DNA of 64,000 nt, from contig NC_134829.1 of NCBI RefSeq assembly GCF_004210375.1, positions 52,878,107 to 52,942,106 of the forward strand, in the 5' to 3' direction. Source of the stretch: Tachypleus tridentatus (Eukaryota > Arthropoda > Merostomata > Xiphosura > Limulidae). Of this stretch, positions 37,601 through 48,912 are shown one piece after another; the first letter of the stretch is position 1, and each line of letters begins with the position of its first letter. The notes under the pieces are model-generated. The model did no database searches, was not told the DNA's origin, and saw only the letters and a program-made list of their open reading frames with translations. The position numbers and the translations under genes were made by a program.

Positions 37601-40600
37601 GCTAGTAAAGTTTGGTGATGACACTACATCAACCTGCTAGTAAAGTTTGGTGATGACACTACACCAACCTGCTAGTAAAGTTTGGTGATGACACTACATC
37701 AACCTGCTAGTAAAGTTTGGTGATGACACTACACCAACCTGCCAGTAAAGTTTGGTGATGACACTACATCAACCTACTAGTAAAGTTTGGTGATGACACT
37801 ACACCAACCTACTAGTAAAGTTTGGTGATGACACTACATCAACCTGCTAGTAAAGTTTGGTGATGACACTACACTAACCTCCTAGTAAAGTTTGGTGATG
37901 ACACTACATCAACCTGCTAGTAAAGTTTGGTGATGACACTACATCAACCTGCTAGTAAAGTTTGGTGATGACACTACATCAACCTGCTAGTAAAGTTTGG
38001 TGATGACACTACATCAACCTGCCAGTAAACTTTGGTGATGACACTACACTAACCTGCTAGTAAAGTTTGGTGATGACACTACACCAACCTGCTACACTAC
38101 ATCAACCTGCTAGTAAAGTTTAGTGATGACACTACATCAACCTGCTAGTAAAGTTTGGTGATGACACTACACCAACCTGCTAGTAAAGTTTGGTGATGAC
38201 ACTACACCAACCTGCTAGTAAAGTTTGGTGATGACACTACACCAACCTGCTAGTAAAGTTTGGTGATGACACTACACCAACCTGCTAGTAAAGTTTGGTG
38301 ATGACACTACATCAACCTGCTAGTAAAGTTTGGTGATGACACTACATCAACCTGCTAGTAAAGTTTGGTGATGACACTACATCAACCTGCTAGTAAAGTT
38401 TGGTGATGACACTACATCAATCTGCTAGTAAAGTTTGGTGATGACACTACACTAACCTGCTAGTAAAGTTTGGTGATGACACTACACCAACCTGCTAGTA
38501 AAGTTTGGTGATGACACTACACCAACCTGCTAGTAAAGTTTGGTGATGACACTACACTAACCTCCTAGTGAAGTTTGGTGATGACACTACACCAACCTGC
38601 TAGTAAAGTTTGGTGATGACACTACACTAACCTGCTAGTAAAGTTTGGTGATGACACTACACCAACCTGCTAGTAAAGTTTGGTGATGACACTACACCAA
38701 CCTGCTAGTAAAGTTTGGTGATGACACTACATCAACCTGCTAGTAAAGTTTGGTGATGACACTACACCAACCTGCTAGTAAAGTTTGGTGATGACACTAC
38801 ACTAACCTGCTAGTAAAGTTTGGTGATGACACTACATCAACCTGCTAGTAAAGTTTGGTGATGACACTACACCAACCTGCTAGTAAAGTTTGGTGATGAC
38901 ACTACACCAACCTGCTAGTAAAGTTTGGTGATGACACTACATCAACCTGCTAGTAAAGTTTGGTGATGACACTACACCAACCTGCTAGTAAAGTTTGGTG
39001 ATGACACTACACTAACCTCCTAGTAAAGTTTGGTGATGACACTATATCAACCTGCTAGTAAAGTTTGGTGATGACACTACATCAATCGGCTAGTAAAGTT
39101 TGGTGATGACACTACACTAATCTCCTAGTGAAGTTTGGTGATGACACTAAACCAACCTACTTTTAAAGTTTGGTGATGACACTACATCAACCTGCTAGTA
39201 AAGTTTGGTGATGACACTACACTAACCTCCTAGTGAAGTTTGGTGATGACACTATACCAACCTGCTAGTAAAGTTTGATGATGACACTACATCAATCGGC
39301 TAGTAAAGTTTGGTGATGACACTACTCTAATCTCCTAGTGAAGTTTGGTGATGACACTACACCAACCTGCTAGTAAAGTTTGGTGATGACACTACACTAA
39401 CCTGCTGGTAAAGTTTGGTGATGACACTACACCAACCTGCTAGTAAAGTTTGGTGATGACACTACACTAACCTCCTAGTGAAGTTTGGTGATGACACTAT
39501 ACCAACCTGCTAGTAAAGTTTGGTGATGACACTACATCAATCGGCTAGTAAAGTTTGGTGATGACACTACATCAACCTACTAGTAAAGTTTGGTGATGAC
39601 ACTACACTAATCTCTAGTGAAGTTTGGTGATGACACTACACCAACCTGCTAGTAAAGTTTGGTGATGACACTACATCAATCTGCTAGTAAAGTTTGGTGA
39701 TGACACTACACTAATCTCCTAGTAAAGTTTGGTGATGACACTACACCAACCTGCTAGTAAAGTTTGGTGATGACACTACACTAATCCTGATAGTAAAGTT
39801 TGGTGATGACACTACACCAACCTACTAGTAAAGTTTGGTGATGACACTACACCAACCTGCTAGTAAGGTTTGGTGATGACACTACATCAACCTGCTAGTA
39901 AAGTTTGGTGATGACACTACACCAACCTGCTACTAAAGTTTGGTGATGACACTACACTAACCTGCTAGTAAAGTTTGGTGATGACACTACATCAATCTGA
40001 TAGTAAGTTTGGTGATGACACTACATCAACCTGACAGTGAAATTTAGTGATGACACTACACCAACCTGCTAGTAAATTTTGGTGATGACAGTACATCAAC
40101 CTGCCAGTAAAGTTTGGGGATGACACTACACCAACCTTCCAGTAAAGTTTGGTGATGACACTACATCAACCTGCCAGTAAAGTTTGGTGATGACACTACA
40201 CTAACCTACTAGTAAAGTTTGGTGATGACACTTCATCAACCTGCTAGTAAAGTTTGGTGATGACACTACACTAACCTCCTAGTGAAGTTTGGTGATGACA
40301 CTACACTAACTTCCTAGTGAAGTTTGGTGATGACATTAAATCAATCGGCTAGTAAAGTTTGGTGATGACACTACTTCAACCTACGAGTAATGTTTGGTGA
40401 TGACACTACATCAACCTACCAGTAAAGTTTGGTGATGACACTACACTAACCTCCTAGTGAAGTTTGGTGATGACACTATACCAACCTGCTAGTAAAGTTT
40501 GGTGATGACACTACATCAATCGGCTAGTAAAGTTTGGTGATGACACTACACTAATCTCCTAGTGAAGTTTGGTGATGACACTACACCAACCTGCTAGTAA

Positions 40601-42830
40601 AGTTTGGTGATGACACTACACCAACCTGCTACTAAAGTTTGATGATGACACTACACTAACCTGCTAGTAAAGTTTGGTGCTGACACTACATCAATCTGAT
40701 AGTAAGTTTGGTGATGACACTACATCAACCTGCTAGTAAAGTTTGGTGATGACACTACATCAACCTGCTAGTAAAGTTTGGTGATGACACTACACTAACC
40801 TCCTAGTGAAGTTTGGTGATGACACTATACCAACCTGCTAGTAAAGTTTGGTGATGACACTACACTAACCTCCTAGTGAAGTTTGGTGATGACATTAAAT
40901 CAATCGGCTAGTAAAGTTTGGTGATGACACTACTTCAACCTACGAGTAATGTTTGGTGATGACACTACATCAACCTACGAGTAAAGTTTGGTGATGACAC
41001 TACACCATCCTGCTAATAAAGTTTGGTGATGACACTACACTAATCTGATAGTAAAGTTTGGTGATGACACTACACTAATCTGATAGTAAAGTTTGGTGAT
41101 GACACTACACCAACCTACTAGTAAAGTTTGGTGATGACACTACACCAACCTGCTAGTAAAGTTTGGTGATGACACTACATCAACCTGCTAGTAAAGTTTG
41201 GTGATGACACTACACCAACCTGCTAGTAAAGTTTGGTGATGACACTACACTAACCTGCTAGTAAAGTTTGGTGATGACACTACATCAATCTGATAGTAAG
41301 TTTGGTGATGACACTACACCAACCTGCCAGTAAAGTTTGGTGATGACACTTCACCAATCTGCTAGTAAAGATAGTGATGACACTACATGAACCTGCTAGT
41401 AAAGTTTGGTGATGAGATTACACCAACCTGCCAGTAAAGTTTGGTGATGACACTACACTAACCTCCTATTGAAGTTTGGTGATGACACTATATCAACCTG
41501 CTAGTAAAGTTTGGTGATGACACTACATCAATCGGCTAGTAAAGTTTGGTGATGACACTACACTAATCTCGTAGTGAAGTTTGATGATGACACTAAACCA
41601 ACTTACTTTTAAAGTTTGGTGATGACACTACACCAACCTGCTAGTAAAGTTTGGTGATGACACTACACCAACCTGCTAGTAAAGTTTGGTGATGACACTA
41701 CATCAATCTGCTAGTAAAGTTTGGTGATGACACTACACTAATCTCCTAGTGAAGTTTGGTGATGACACTACACCAACCTGCTAGTAAAGTTTGGTGATGA
41801 CACTACACTAACCTACTGGTAACGTTTGGTGATGACACTACACCAACCTGCTAGTAAAGTTTGGTGATGACACTACACTAACCTCCTAGTGAAGTTTGGT
41901 GATGACACTATACCAACCTGCTAGTAAAGTTTGGTGATGACACTACATCAATCGGCTAGTAAAGTTTGGTGATGACACTACATCAACCTACGAGTAAAGT
42001 TTGGTGATGACACTACACTAATCTCCTAGTGAAGTTTGGTGATGACACTATACCAACCTGCTAGTAAAGTTTGGTGATGACACTACATCAATCGGCTAGT
42101 AAAGTTTGGTGATGACACTACACTAATCTCCTAGTGAAGTTTGGTGATGACACTACACCAACCTGCTAGTAAAGTTTGGTGATGACACTACACTAATCTG
42201 ATAGTAAAGTTTGGTGATGACACTACACCAACCTACTAGTAAAGTTTGGTGATGACACTACACCAACCTGCTAGTAAGGTTTGGTGATGACACTACACCA
42301 ACCTGCTACTAAAGTTTGGTGATGACACTACACTAACCTCCTAGTGAAGTTTGGTGATGACACTACACTAACCTCCTAGTGAAGTTTGGTGATGACATTA
42401 AATCAATCGGCTAGTAAAGTTTGGTGATGACACTACTTCAACCTACGAGTAATGTTTGGTGATGACACTACACCAACCTGCTAGTAAAGTTTGGTGATGA
42501 CACTACATCAACCTGGCAGTAAAGTTTGGTGATGACACTACACCAACCTGCTAGTAAAGTTTGGTGATGACACTACACCAACCTGCTAGTAAAGTTTGGT
42601 GATGACACTAGACCAATCTGCTAGTAAAGTTTGGTGATGACACTACATCAACCTACTAGTAAAGTTTGGTGATGACACTACAACAACCTGATAGTAAAGT
42701 TTGGTGATGACACTACACTAACCTCCTATTGAAGTTTGGTGATGACACTATATCAACTTGCTAGTAAAGTTTGGTGATGACACTACAACAATCGGCTAGT
42801 AAAGTTTGGTGATGACACTACACTAATCTC
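13636..42830. repeat. Giant 35-bp satellite array (about 830 monomers, 29.2 kb)
   Basis: A 35-base monomer is repeated head to tail with one orientation throughout; a clean example is 22,519-22,553. It begins AACCTGCTAGTAAAG, continues TTTGGTGATGAC and ends ACTACATC. The main variable site is the end of the monomer, read as CATC, CACC or CACT. The central 25 kb is nearly uniform. The first about 1 kb and the last about 3.8 kb carry many private variants. There are scattered partial monomers, where a unit is cut and rejoined out of register. 35 is not a multiple of three and the unit holds TAG, TAA and TGA, so all frames are closed. No gene, transposon or other insertion interrupts it. Monomer GC is 40 percent, a little above the flanks. 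It is a satellite or very large minisatellite; a centromeric or heterochromatic role cannot be judged from sequence. Confidence 0.99.
39000..42830. repeat. Divergent right edge of the satellite with higher-order blocks
   Basis: Monomer subtypes recur in fixed order: a CCTCCTAGTGAAG unit, a TATACCAACCTG unit, an AATCGGCTAG unit and an AATCTCCTAGTGAAG unit. AATCGGCTAG occurs at about 39,087, 39,297, 39,542, 40,346, 40,521, 40,905, 41,533, 41,953, 42,093, 42,408 and 42,793. Most spacings are exact multiples of 35 (140, 175, 210, 245, 315, 385, 420). I saw this subtype nowhere else in the array. Confidence 0.85.
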
Positions 42831-43331
42831 CATGTAGAATGTATATAATTACATGTTGAATGTTGTACAACAGTAACAATGAACAATGTTACAGAAAGAA
42901 CACAACAATCGAAACGTTTCACTCTGAATCACTTGTTATTTGGCACGGTCCTTTTCGAAACGCTTTCTTTTTGAGATCTTCAGTAAAAACAAAAATGACT
43001 GAAACAGTTAGATGTACAAAAAACACACCAAAAAACACGATCTTTTTGAATGAGTGGAAAGTTTTTTCGTCACGTGATTTATTTGGCTCAAACAGCCCGC
43101 AGTGATAAACTCACTTTCAGTAATGAAAAACTAAGGTAAGGTAACGTTGAAAGAAAAAAAATCTTTCATGTATAAAAACTAAAGTATGTTTATAAATAGA
43201 CGATTACTTTTGCACAATTATAGTTTTAAATAAACTTATAAGAAACAACTTTAATGTAAAGAATTTGACTGTTTTGGGTTACCTGGTTCTGAAGACTCTA
43301 ATAAGGGTGGTTCGAACCTGTTCACGCTGTA
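42831..43331. other. Non-coding spacer right of the satellite
   Basis: An 81-codon open frame (42,860-43,105) has no recognisable domain or promoter. A tRNA-like scrap (GGTTCGAACCTGTTC, about 43,310) may be a SINE head remnant cut by the adjoining mariner insertion, but it is too short to be sure. Confidence 0.35.
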
Positions 43332-44238
43332 TGAGGTCTGTTCAAAAAATACGCGGACTGTTTGAATTGCGCGGCTCCAGTTGGTTCCAGGGGAATCCAC
43401 TTGGTGTCGTTAGGTTCGTAGAAATCAGCTGATTACGACGCCATTTCCCGATTGGTAATATCTTCATTTGTGTATTAGCTACGCGGTTTTAAGTGAAGTG
43501 CGATTTTTTCGTTTGGCGGATTTCAGAATGAATGACCTGAAGGAGCAACGACATGCTGTGAAATTTTTTGTTAAACGTGGGATATCTGCGACTGAAACTT
43601 TTGTTATGCTTAACACGGTTTACGGTGATGTTGCTATGAAGCGTACGGCATGTTTCAAAGTGGCATGAACGTTTTAAGGATGGTCGACAGTCCATTGAAG
43701 ATGATGAGCGTCCTTGACGTCCTTCCACGTCAACTGACGACCCACACGTCGACAAAATCAACACCCTAGTGCGGGCAAATCGATGTCTGACTGTCAGGGA
43801 GCTTGCTGAAGAGTGTGGGATATCAGTTGGATCTTGTTACGAGATTTTGACCGAGAAATTGAAGATGCACCGCGTTGCTGAGAAATTTGTGCCTCAGAAC
43901 TCGTGAGTTTTTGGCCAAACACTCGATCACTGTTCTTCCCCACCCCCGTACTCACCTGACCTTGCTCCTTGCGATTTTTTCTTGTTCCCCAAACTCAAAA
44001 GACCCTTGAAAAGAAGAAGATTTGAGACGATTTTCGAGATTAAGGCAAATGCGACGAAGGAGCTGGAGGACATTACAAAAGAAGCGTACCAGGACTGTTT
44101 CAACAAGTGGAAACACCGTTGGGATAAGTGTGTGCGTTGAGGAGGAGAGTACTTTGAAGGGGTCCTAGACCTGTAACTTCTAAATAAAGTACATTGTGTT
44201 TTATGACGTCAGTCCGCGTATTTTTTGAACAGACCTCG
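43332..44238 (+). mobile_element. Mariner-type transposon, internally deleted, copy 2
   Basis: It is 907 bp with TA on both sides (43,330-43,331 and 44,239-44,240) and inverted ends (TGAGGTCTGTTCAAAAAATA on the left, the complement of ...TTTTTTGAACAGACCTCG on the right). It is close to copy 1 along its whole length, including the internal deletion junction near CCTCAGAACTCGTGAG. Confidence 0.92.
43528..44176 (+). pseudogene. Mariner transposase relic, copy 2
   Basis: It starts like copy 1 (MNDLKEQRHAVKFFVKRG). It is broken earlier, by a frameshift after TACFK (stop at 43,666-43,668), and by a stop replacing Gly in the GRPS linker region (CCTTGACGT). The middle of the catalytic domain is missing as in copy 1. 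The C-terminal part keeps the LAPCD-type motif but has a further stop where copy 1 has Trp (GTTGAGG near 44,139). The element is dead for transposase but its inverted ends are intact. Confidence 0.88.
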
Positions 44239-44240
44239 TA

Positions 44241-45080
44241 TAACCAGAATGATCACTATATAACAATTTGATGAAATCCACAGAAAATATGGCATTTATG
44301 GAAGTGAATAAAGAAAACTGAAACTATACGTTGAGATTTTTATAAATCTGAAAGATAAATTTTAAGTTTCCTCTCCTCAGGTCTTAAAACTACGTCACTC
44401 ATTAAACAAAAACAAATTAGAAGACGATTTCTCTCCTTATATAGTTACACTATAATATAGGATTCTGGTGTTTTCTAGTGTTTAAAATCAAAGTTAAACT
44501 TTAGCAATAAAGTTTAATTGTATAAATGGACAACGTAAAGCTGAAATATGAGTAACCTTATTATAATTGTAAGCATAAAATAATTATAGGATTTGATACA
44601 GTGCGTTAAATAGAAGCTATAATTAGGAAAAGATGCCATATATTTTACTTGTTCCTGAGGCTAGAAAGATTGCTTATCACGTGCAGAAGTGCGCTGTTAC
44701 TTGAGGGCTAAAAGTGTGTCATTTACACTTAAAGAGAGAAAGTTTGAAAAATTACTGAGCAGTGTACTAGTCACTGGCTCCATCTTGTGGTATACATCCA
44801 AACCTCCGCTATTATTTTCTAAAAATAACTTTTTTTAGTTTATATGTTTAAAAAACAAACCATAAATAGTAGAATAAAACAAGTCATAGATACAAATTTT
44901 AATATTGTACTTTTAATTGTGCTGGAAAGTACTTCATCGTGTTCTGAAGATTAATTATATGAATATGAAATTAAAACTAATCACACATTCTGGTTTTGCT
45001 TTAATTTCATTTTATAAGAAACATTAAGACATGGTCAGTTTGGACAGCGATTAAAGTAATTCCATGTTTCGTTTGTCAAG
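44241..45080. other. Non-coding spacer with a perfect hairpin
   Basis: No gene is recognisable. TTAAACTTTA at 44,494-44,503 and TAAAGTTTAA at 44,508-44,517 form a perfect 10-bp inverted repeat around a GCAA loop. Confidence 0.45.
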
Positions 45081-45357
45081 GTTTGTTTTGTTTTGAATTT
45101 TGCGCAAAGCTACTCGAGAGCTATCTGCGCTAGCCGTCCGTAATTTAGTAGTGTAAGACTAGAGGGAAGGCAGCTAGTCATTACCACCCACCGCCAACTC
45201 TTGGGCTATTCTTTTACCAACGAATAGTGGGATTGACCGTCACATTATAACACCCCCACGGCTGAAAGGGCGAGCATGTTTGGTGCGAGCGGAATTCGAA
45301 CCCGAGACCCTCGGATTACGAGTCGCACGCCTTAACTCGCTTGGCCATGCCGGGCCC
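45081..45357 (-). mobile_element. tRNA-derived SINE, family 1, with target-site duplication
   Basis: This well-preserved minus-strand copy runs from a GTTTGTTTTG tail at the left to the tRNA-like head (GGAATTCGAACCCGAGACCC, CTTGGCCATGCCGGGCCC) at the right. It is flanked by TTTGTCA on both sides (45,072-45,078 and 45,361-45,367). Confidence 0.92.
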
Positions 45358-46800
45358 TCATTTGTCACATCTGATAGGTTGTTTACTTGCAGTTCAGTGG
45401 AATAATTGGATAAAAATAACTTTTAATGGTTATTGTAAGTCAGTTAGTAAAGGTTATCGAATATTTTTCTTTTTGATACCGTGAATTAGGAAGGTGTTTA
45501 TTTGAAACATGTTATAGGCTATTGACGACATTTCATTTTAATACTGAAGTTAGGTTATTGTCTGTAATTTAATACAAGAATTTGACAAACAATTTTTTTT
45601 ACTATAGAAATCTTAATAGGACATCATACCATGGAGGCTATGAACGACTTTTTTTTTTTTCATAATAAATGACTCTTTAAATATCAGTGTTGGATATTAA
45701 CAAGTAATCGTGTTTAACCAGAATAGTCGCTTCTTTAAAAGTTACAATATTAAGTTAAAAACCTAAATTAAACTACAAAGACTAACAGTTTTGTATTGGC
45801 CTCTAAATTCATTCATGGTAAACTAGGATTTTTAGACACTTAACTGCTCTAATGAGTTAGCTACGACTGTAATTCGTAATTCTTAAAGCTGGGTCTTTGA
45901 ACTCCGGGAACCTAATAATCACGATGAAAGAAACACACTGGATCGAGGATATGTTTAATTTTTCACATTTATTCTAACTTTTATATTACAGGTTTTAAAT
46001 AAGAGGTATTTGTTAAATACATTTATAATGTTGTTGCATGTAATAGTAGTTTTGATTAATTTACTTAGCTCTATTTTCTATAAATTTTAACAAATTCAGT
46101 AATTGAAAAGCTGGAATTTCTGATGACAATGTAGTATTTCTGTCTCATTTTGTTATTGTTACTTCGAAATGTGTAATTACTGTATCGTGTAGGCATTATT
46201 CATTAATTAGAATTGTTAACTGTACAATAGGTTTATTCCCTAAATGCCAAAGAGAAGTTTGAAAAAAACTTTGTCAGTAATGAAAATTACTGACAAAAGG
46301 TGGCGTTAATAGTTTGGTTATTTTTGACTGTTAATACGTATAGTATTTGGTTATTTTGATATTTGTTAAGTAAAAACAATAAAGAAAGCTTTGTTTGAGT
46401 TATAGTCGATGAACCTGTGTAGCGTAACAGTGTGCTTTTAAAGAAGTGTCTGTTATTGCTCTTAAGTCAATTTTATTCAAATTAACACAGATCGGTGTCA
46501 GGTAGCACGTGCCACTTGGACATGCTTAAGAAAATAGAACGCAATGAAAGTTCTTTTTGTAGGTATGAAATATATGCAGAATCTTGGTTAGTGATGCTTC
46601 ACGACAGGAAAAGTTTACTATTTTAATCCTGTACGCTTTGGCAAGCAGAACAAAGATTTTGAAGTAATTGTTGCGTTTTCCGAACAGTTTATGTGGCAAC
46701 AACGTGATTAAATGTCTGGACACCAACAATGTTCGATCACAAAGTGGCAACAGAAATAAGTATATGGAATTGTGACAGTTTTGCAGTACTGCTGTAATTT
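45358..46800. other. Non-coding spacer with a perfect 12-bp hairpin
   Basis: AT-rich, with no supportable gene. TTTGTCAGTAAT (46,270-46,281), loop GAAA and ATTACTGACAAA (46,286-46,297) form a perfect stem-loop. The minus-strand open frame at 46,526-46,852 lacks an ATG at its called start and has no domain I recognise. Confidence 0.45.
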
Positions 46801-47115
46801 TTAACAATACTACATCTACCAATAGGTACATCTGATAAGCCTTATCTAACAATACTTATATCTAACAATACAACATATAACAATAATTATATCTAACAAT
46901 ACTACATATAACAATACTTATATCTAACAATACTACATATAACAATAATTATATCTAACAATACTACATATAACAATATTTATATCTAACAATACTACAT
47001 ATAACAATACTTATATCTAACAATACTACATCTACCAATAGGTACATCTGACAAGACTTATCTAACAATACTTATACCTAAGAATATTTACATCTAAAAA
47101 TACTTATATGAAACA
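46801..47115 (+). repeat. 31-bp tandem array
   Basis: Units of ATCTAACAATACTACATATA plus ACAATACTTAT recur every 31 bases from about 46,861. The core is bracketed by two copies of a related longer segment containing ACATCTACCAATAGGTACAT (about 46,811 and 47,026). Confidence 0.85.
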
Positions 47116-47769
47116 ATATTTCGATAACGAATAGAAGAAGACGATTTTTTTTATGTAACTATTTAGTGTTAACGCGAAAGATAAAAACTAGATAAAAAGA
47201 AAGCACCACCAATAAGAAGGAAAACAATGTACAATACGTTTCACATACATGTGCCACAATACAGGAACTTTAGATTAACATTTTAAAAGCCCAAATATTA
47301 TTTTGTAACCTCAGAATGGAGGACTAACAAGTAGTTTGTGAGCTAGTTTTTCTTTTATCAATCCACATCTCTACAAACGTTTAACTGCTTAAAACTTTCT
47401 GTATAAAAAACAATCTTAGTTCGCTTGGGAAAACGAAAACAAAATAAGATTTCAATCCATTAGTCTGAATCTAAATTCTTGTACAATATTATTTTATTTT
47501 CCTGGCAGTTTATAAAATGATGAATCTTGCAAACGTCTCTCAAGATTATTGAATAATTAATTATAAAATGAATGTAGGATAAAGAGAACGCTTTGAGTGT
47601 CATTAACGTGACTTTAGCCTTAGTGAAAAATGGCAGTAATTTAAGGCACATAAATAGCTTGGTTAAAGAGACACATTGAATAACTTTTTAAAACCCAAGG
47701 ACAGTTGAGCGTAGCCAATATTGTCAAAATTTTTATTTTTTAGGATTTTTTTCAATGCTTAAGAGTATG
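47116..47769. other. Non-coding spacer
   Basis: AT-rich. A minus-strand 63-codon open frame (47,460-47,651) has no recognisable feature. Nothing else seen. Confidence 0.4.
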
Positions 47770-47872
47770 TCTCCTCCTGGGATAGCGGTAAGTCTACGGA
47801 GTTACAACTCTAAAATCAAGGGTTAGAGTCTCCACAGCAGACATCTCGATGTGGCTTTACCATAGAAAAAAT
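47770..47872 (+). mobile_element. SINE family 2 copy (sense orientation)
   Basis: It reads CTCCTGGGATAGCGGTAAGT (tRNA A-box region), then AAAATCAAGGGTTAGAGTCT (degraded B box), then CAGACATCTCGATGTGGCTT, the 3' tail shared with other copies. It is opposite in orientation to the neighbouring copy at 47,928. Confidence 0.7.
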
Positions 47873-47927
47873 ACATTGAATAGTTAGAAATAACTCAATA
47901 ATAATTATTTTCTTTACACAAGTGTGA

Positions 47928-48050
47928 GTGTGTGTGAATTTTTCTTATGACAAAGCCACATTAAACTATCCGCTGAGCCAACCGAAGGAAATCGAACCTC
48001 TGATTGTGGCGTTGTAAATCCGTAGACTTGCCCCTGTACTAGCAATGAGC
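47928..48050 (-). mobile_element. SINE family 2 copy with a 12-bp target-site duplication
   Basis: The tail ATGACAAAGCCACATTAAAC, an inverted B-box region GAAATCGAACCTCTGATT and an inverted A-box region are all present. The copy is flanked by a perfect ACACAAGTGTGA (47,916-47,927 and 48,051-48,062). The right-hand duplicate begins the first unit of the 53-bp array, so the SINE sits at the array's left edge. Confidence 0.85.
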
Positions 48051-48912
48051 ACACAAGTGTGAACACCTTACTTTAGAAGCACACAATTATAATTGTTTTC
48101 TTTAGACAAGTGTGAACACCTTACTACAGAAGAACACAGTGATAATTGTTTTCTTTAGACAAGTGTGAACACCTTACTACAGACGAACACAGTGATAATT
48201 GTTTTCTTTAGACAAGTGTGAACACCTAACTACAGAAGAACACAGTGATAATTGTTTTCTTTAGACAAGTGTGAACACCTTACTACAGACGAACACAGTG
48301 ATAATTGTTTTCTTTAGACAAGTGTGAACACCTAACTACAGAAGAACGCAGTGATAATTGTTTTCTTTAGACAAGTGTGAACACCTAACTACAGAAGAAC
48401 ACAGTGATAATTGTTTTCTTTAGACAAGTGTGAACACCTTACTACAGAAGAACACAGTGATAATTGTTTTCTTTAGACAAGTGTGAACACCTTACTACAG
48501 AAGAACACAGTGATAATTGTTTTCTTTAGACAAGTGTAAACACCTTACTACAGAAGAACACAATGATAATTGTTTTCTTTAGACAAGTGTAAACACCTTA
48601 CTGCAGAAGAACACAATGATAATTGTTTTCTTTAGACAAGTGTAAACACCTTACTACAGAAGAACACAGTGATAATTGTTTTCTTTAGACAAGTGTAAAC
48701 ACCTTACTACAAAAGAACACAATGATAATTGTTTTCTTTAGACAAGTGTAAACACCTTACTACAGAAGAACACAGTGATAATTGTTTTCTTTAGACAAGT
48801 GTAAACACCTTACTACAGAAGAACACAATGATAATTGTTTTCTTTAGACAAGTGTAAACACCTTACTGCAGAAGAACACAATGACAATTGTTTTCTTTAG
48901 ACAAGTGTGAAC
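48051..48912 (+). repeat. 53-bp tandem array (about 16 copies)
   Basis: Units of ACAAGTGTGAACACCTTACT, ACAGAAGAACACAGTGATAA and TTGTTTTCTTTAG recur every 53 bases. Left-hand units have GTGTGAACACC, right-hand units have GTGTAAACACC and often AATGATAA. Between about 48,159 and 48,370 two subtypes (ACGAACAC with CTTACT, AAGAACAC with CTAACT) alternate, a local dimeric period. Confidence 0.95.

Noticed and set aside
13636-42830. CRISPR array
   Set aside because: Monomers are contiguous with no spacers, the unit is tandem, and the context is an animal genome with introns and SINEs.
13636-42830. Relation of the satellite to the SINE body through the shared word GGTGATGAC
   Set aside because: Only about nine bases match and the neighbouring bases do not align.
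42860-43105. 81-codon open frame right of the satellite
   Set aside because: No recognisable domain, no TATA or splice context, and no second copy to test conservation.
46526-46852. 108-codon minus-strand open frame
   Set aside because: The called start is not ATG, the composition is that of AT-rich spacer, and no domain is recognisable.
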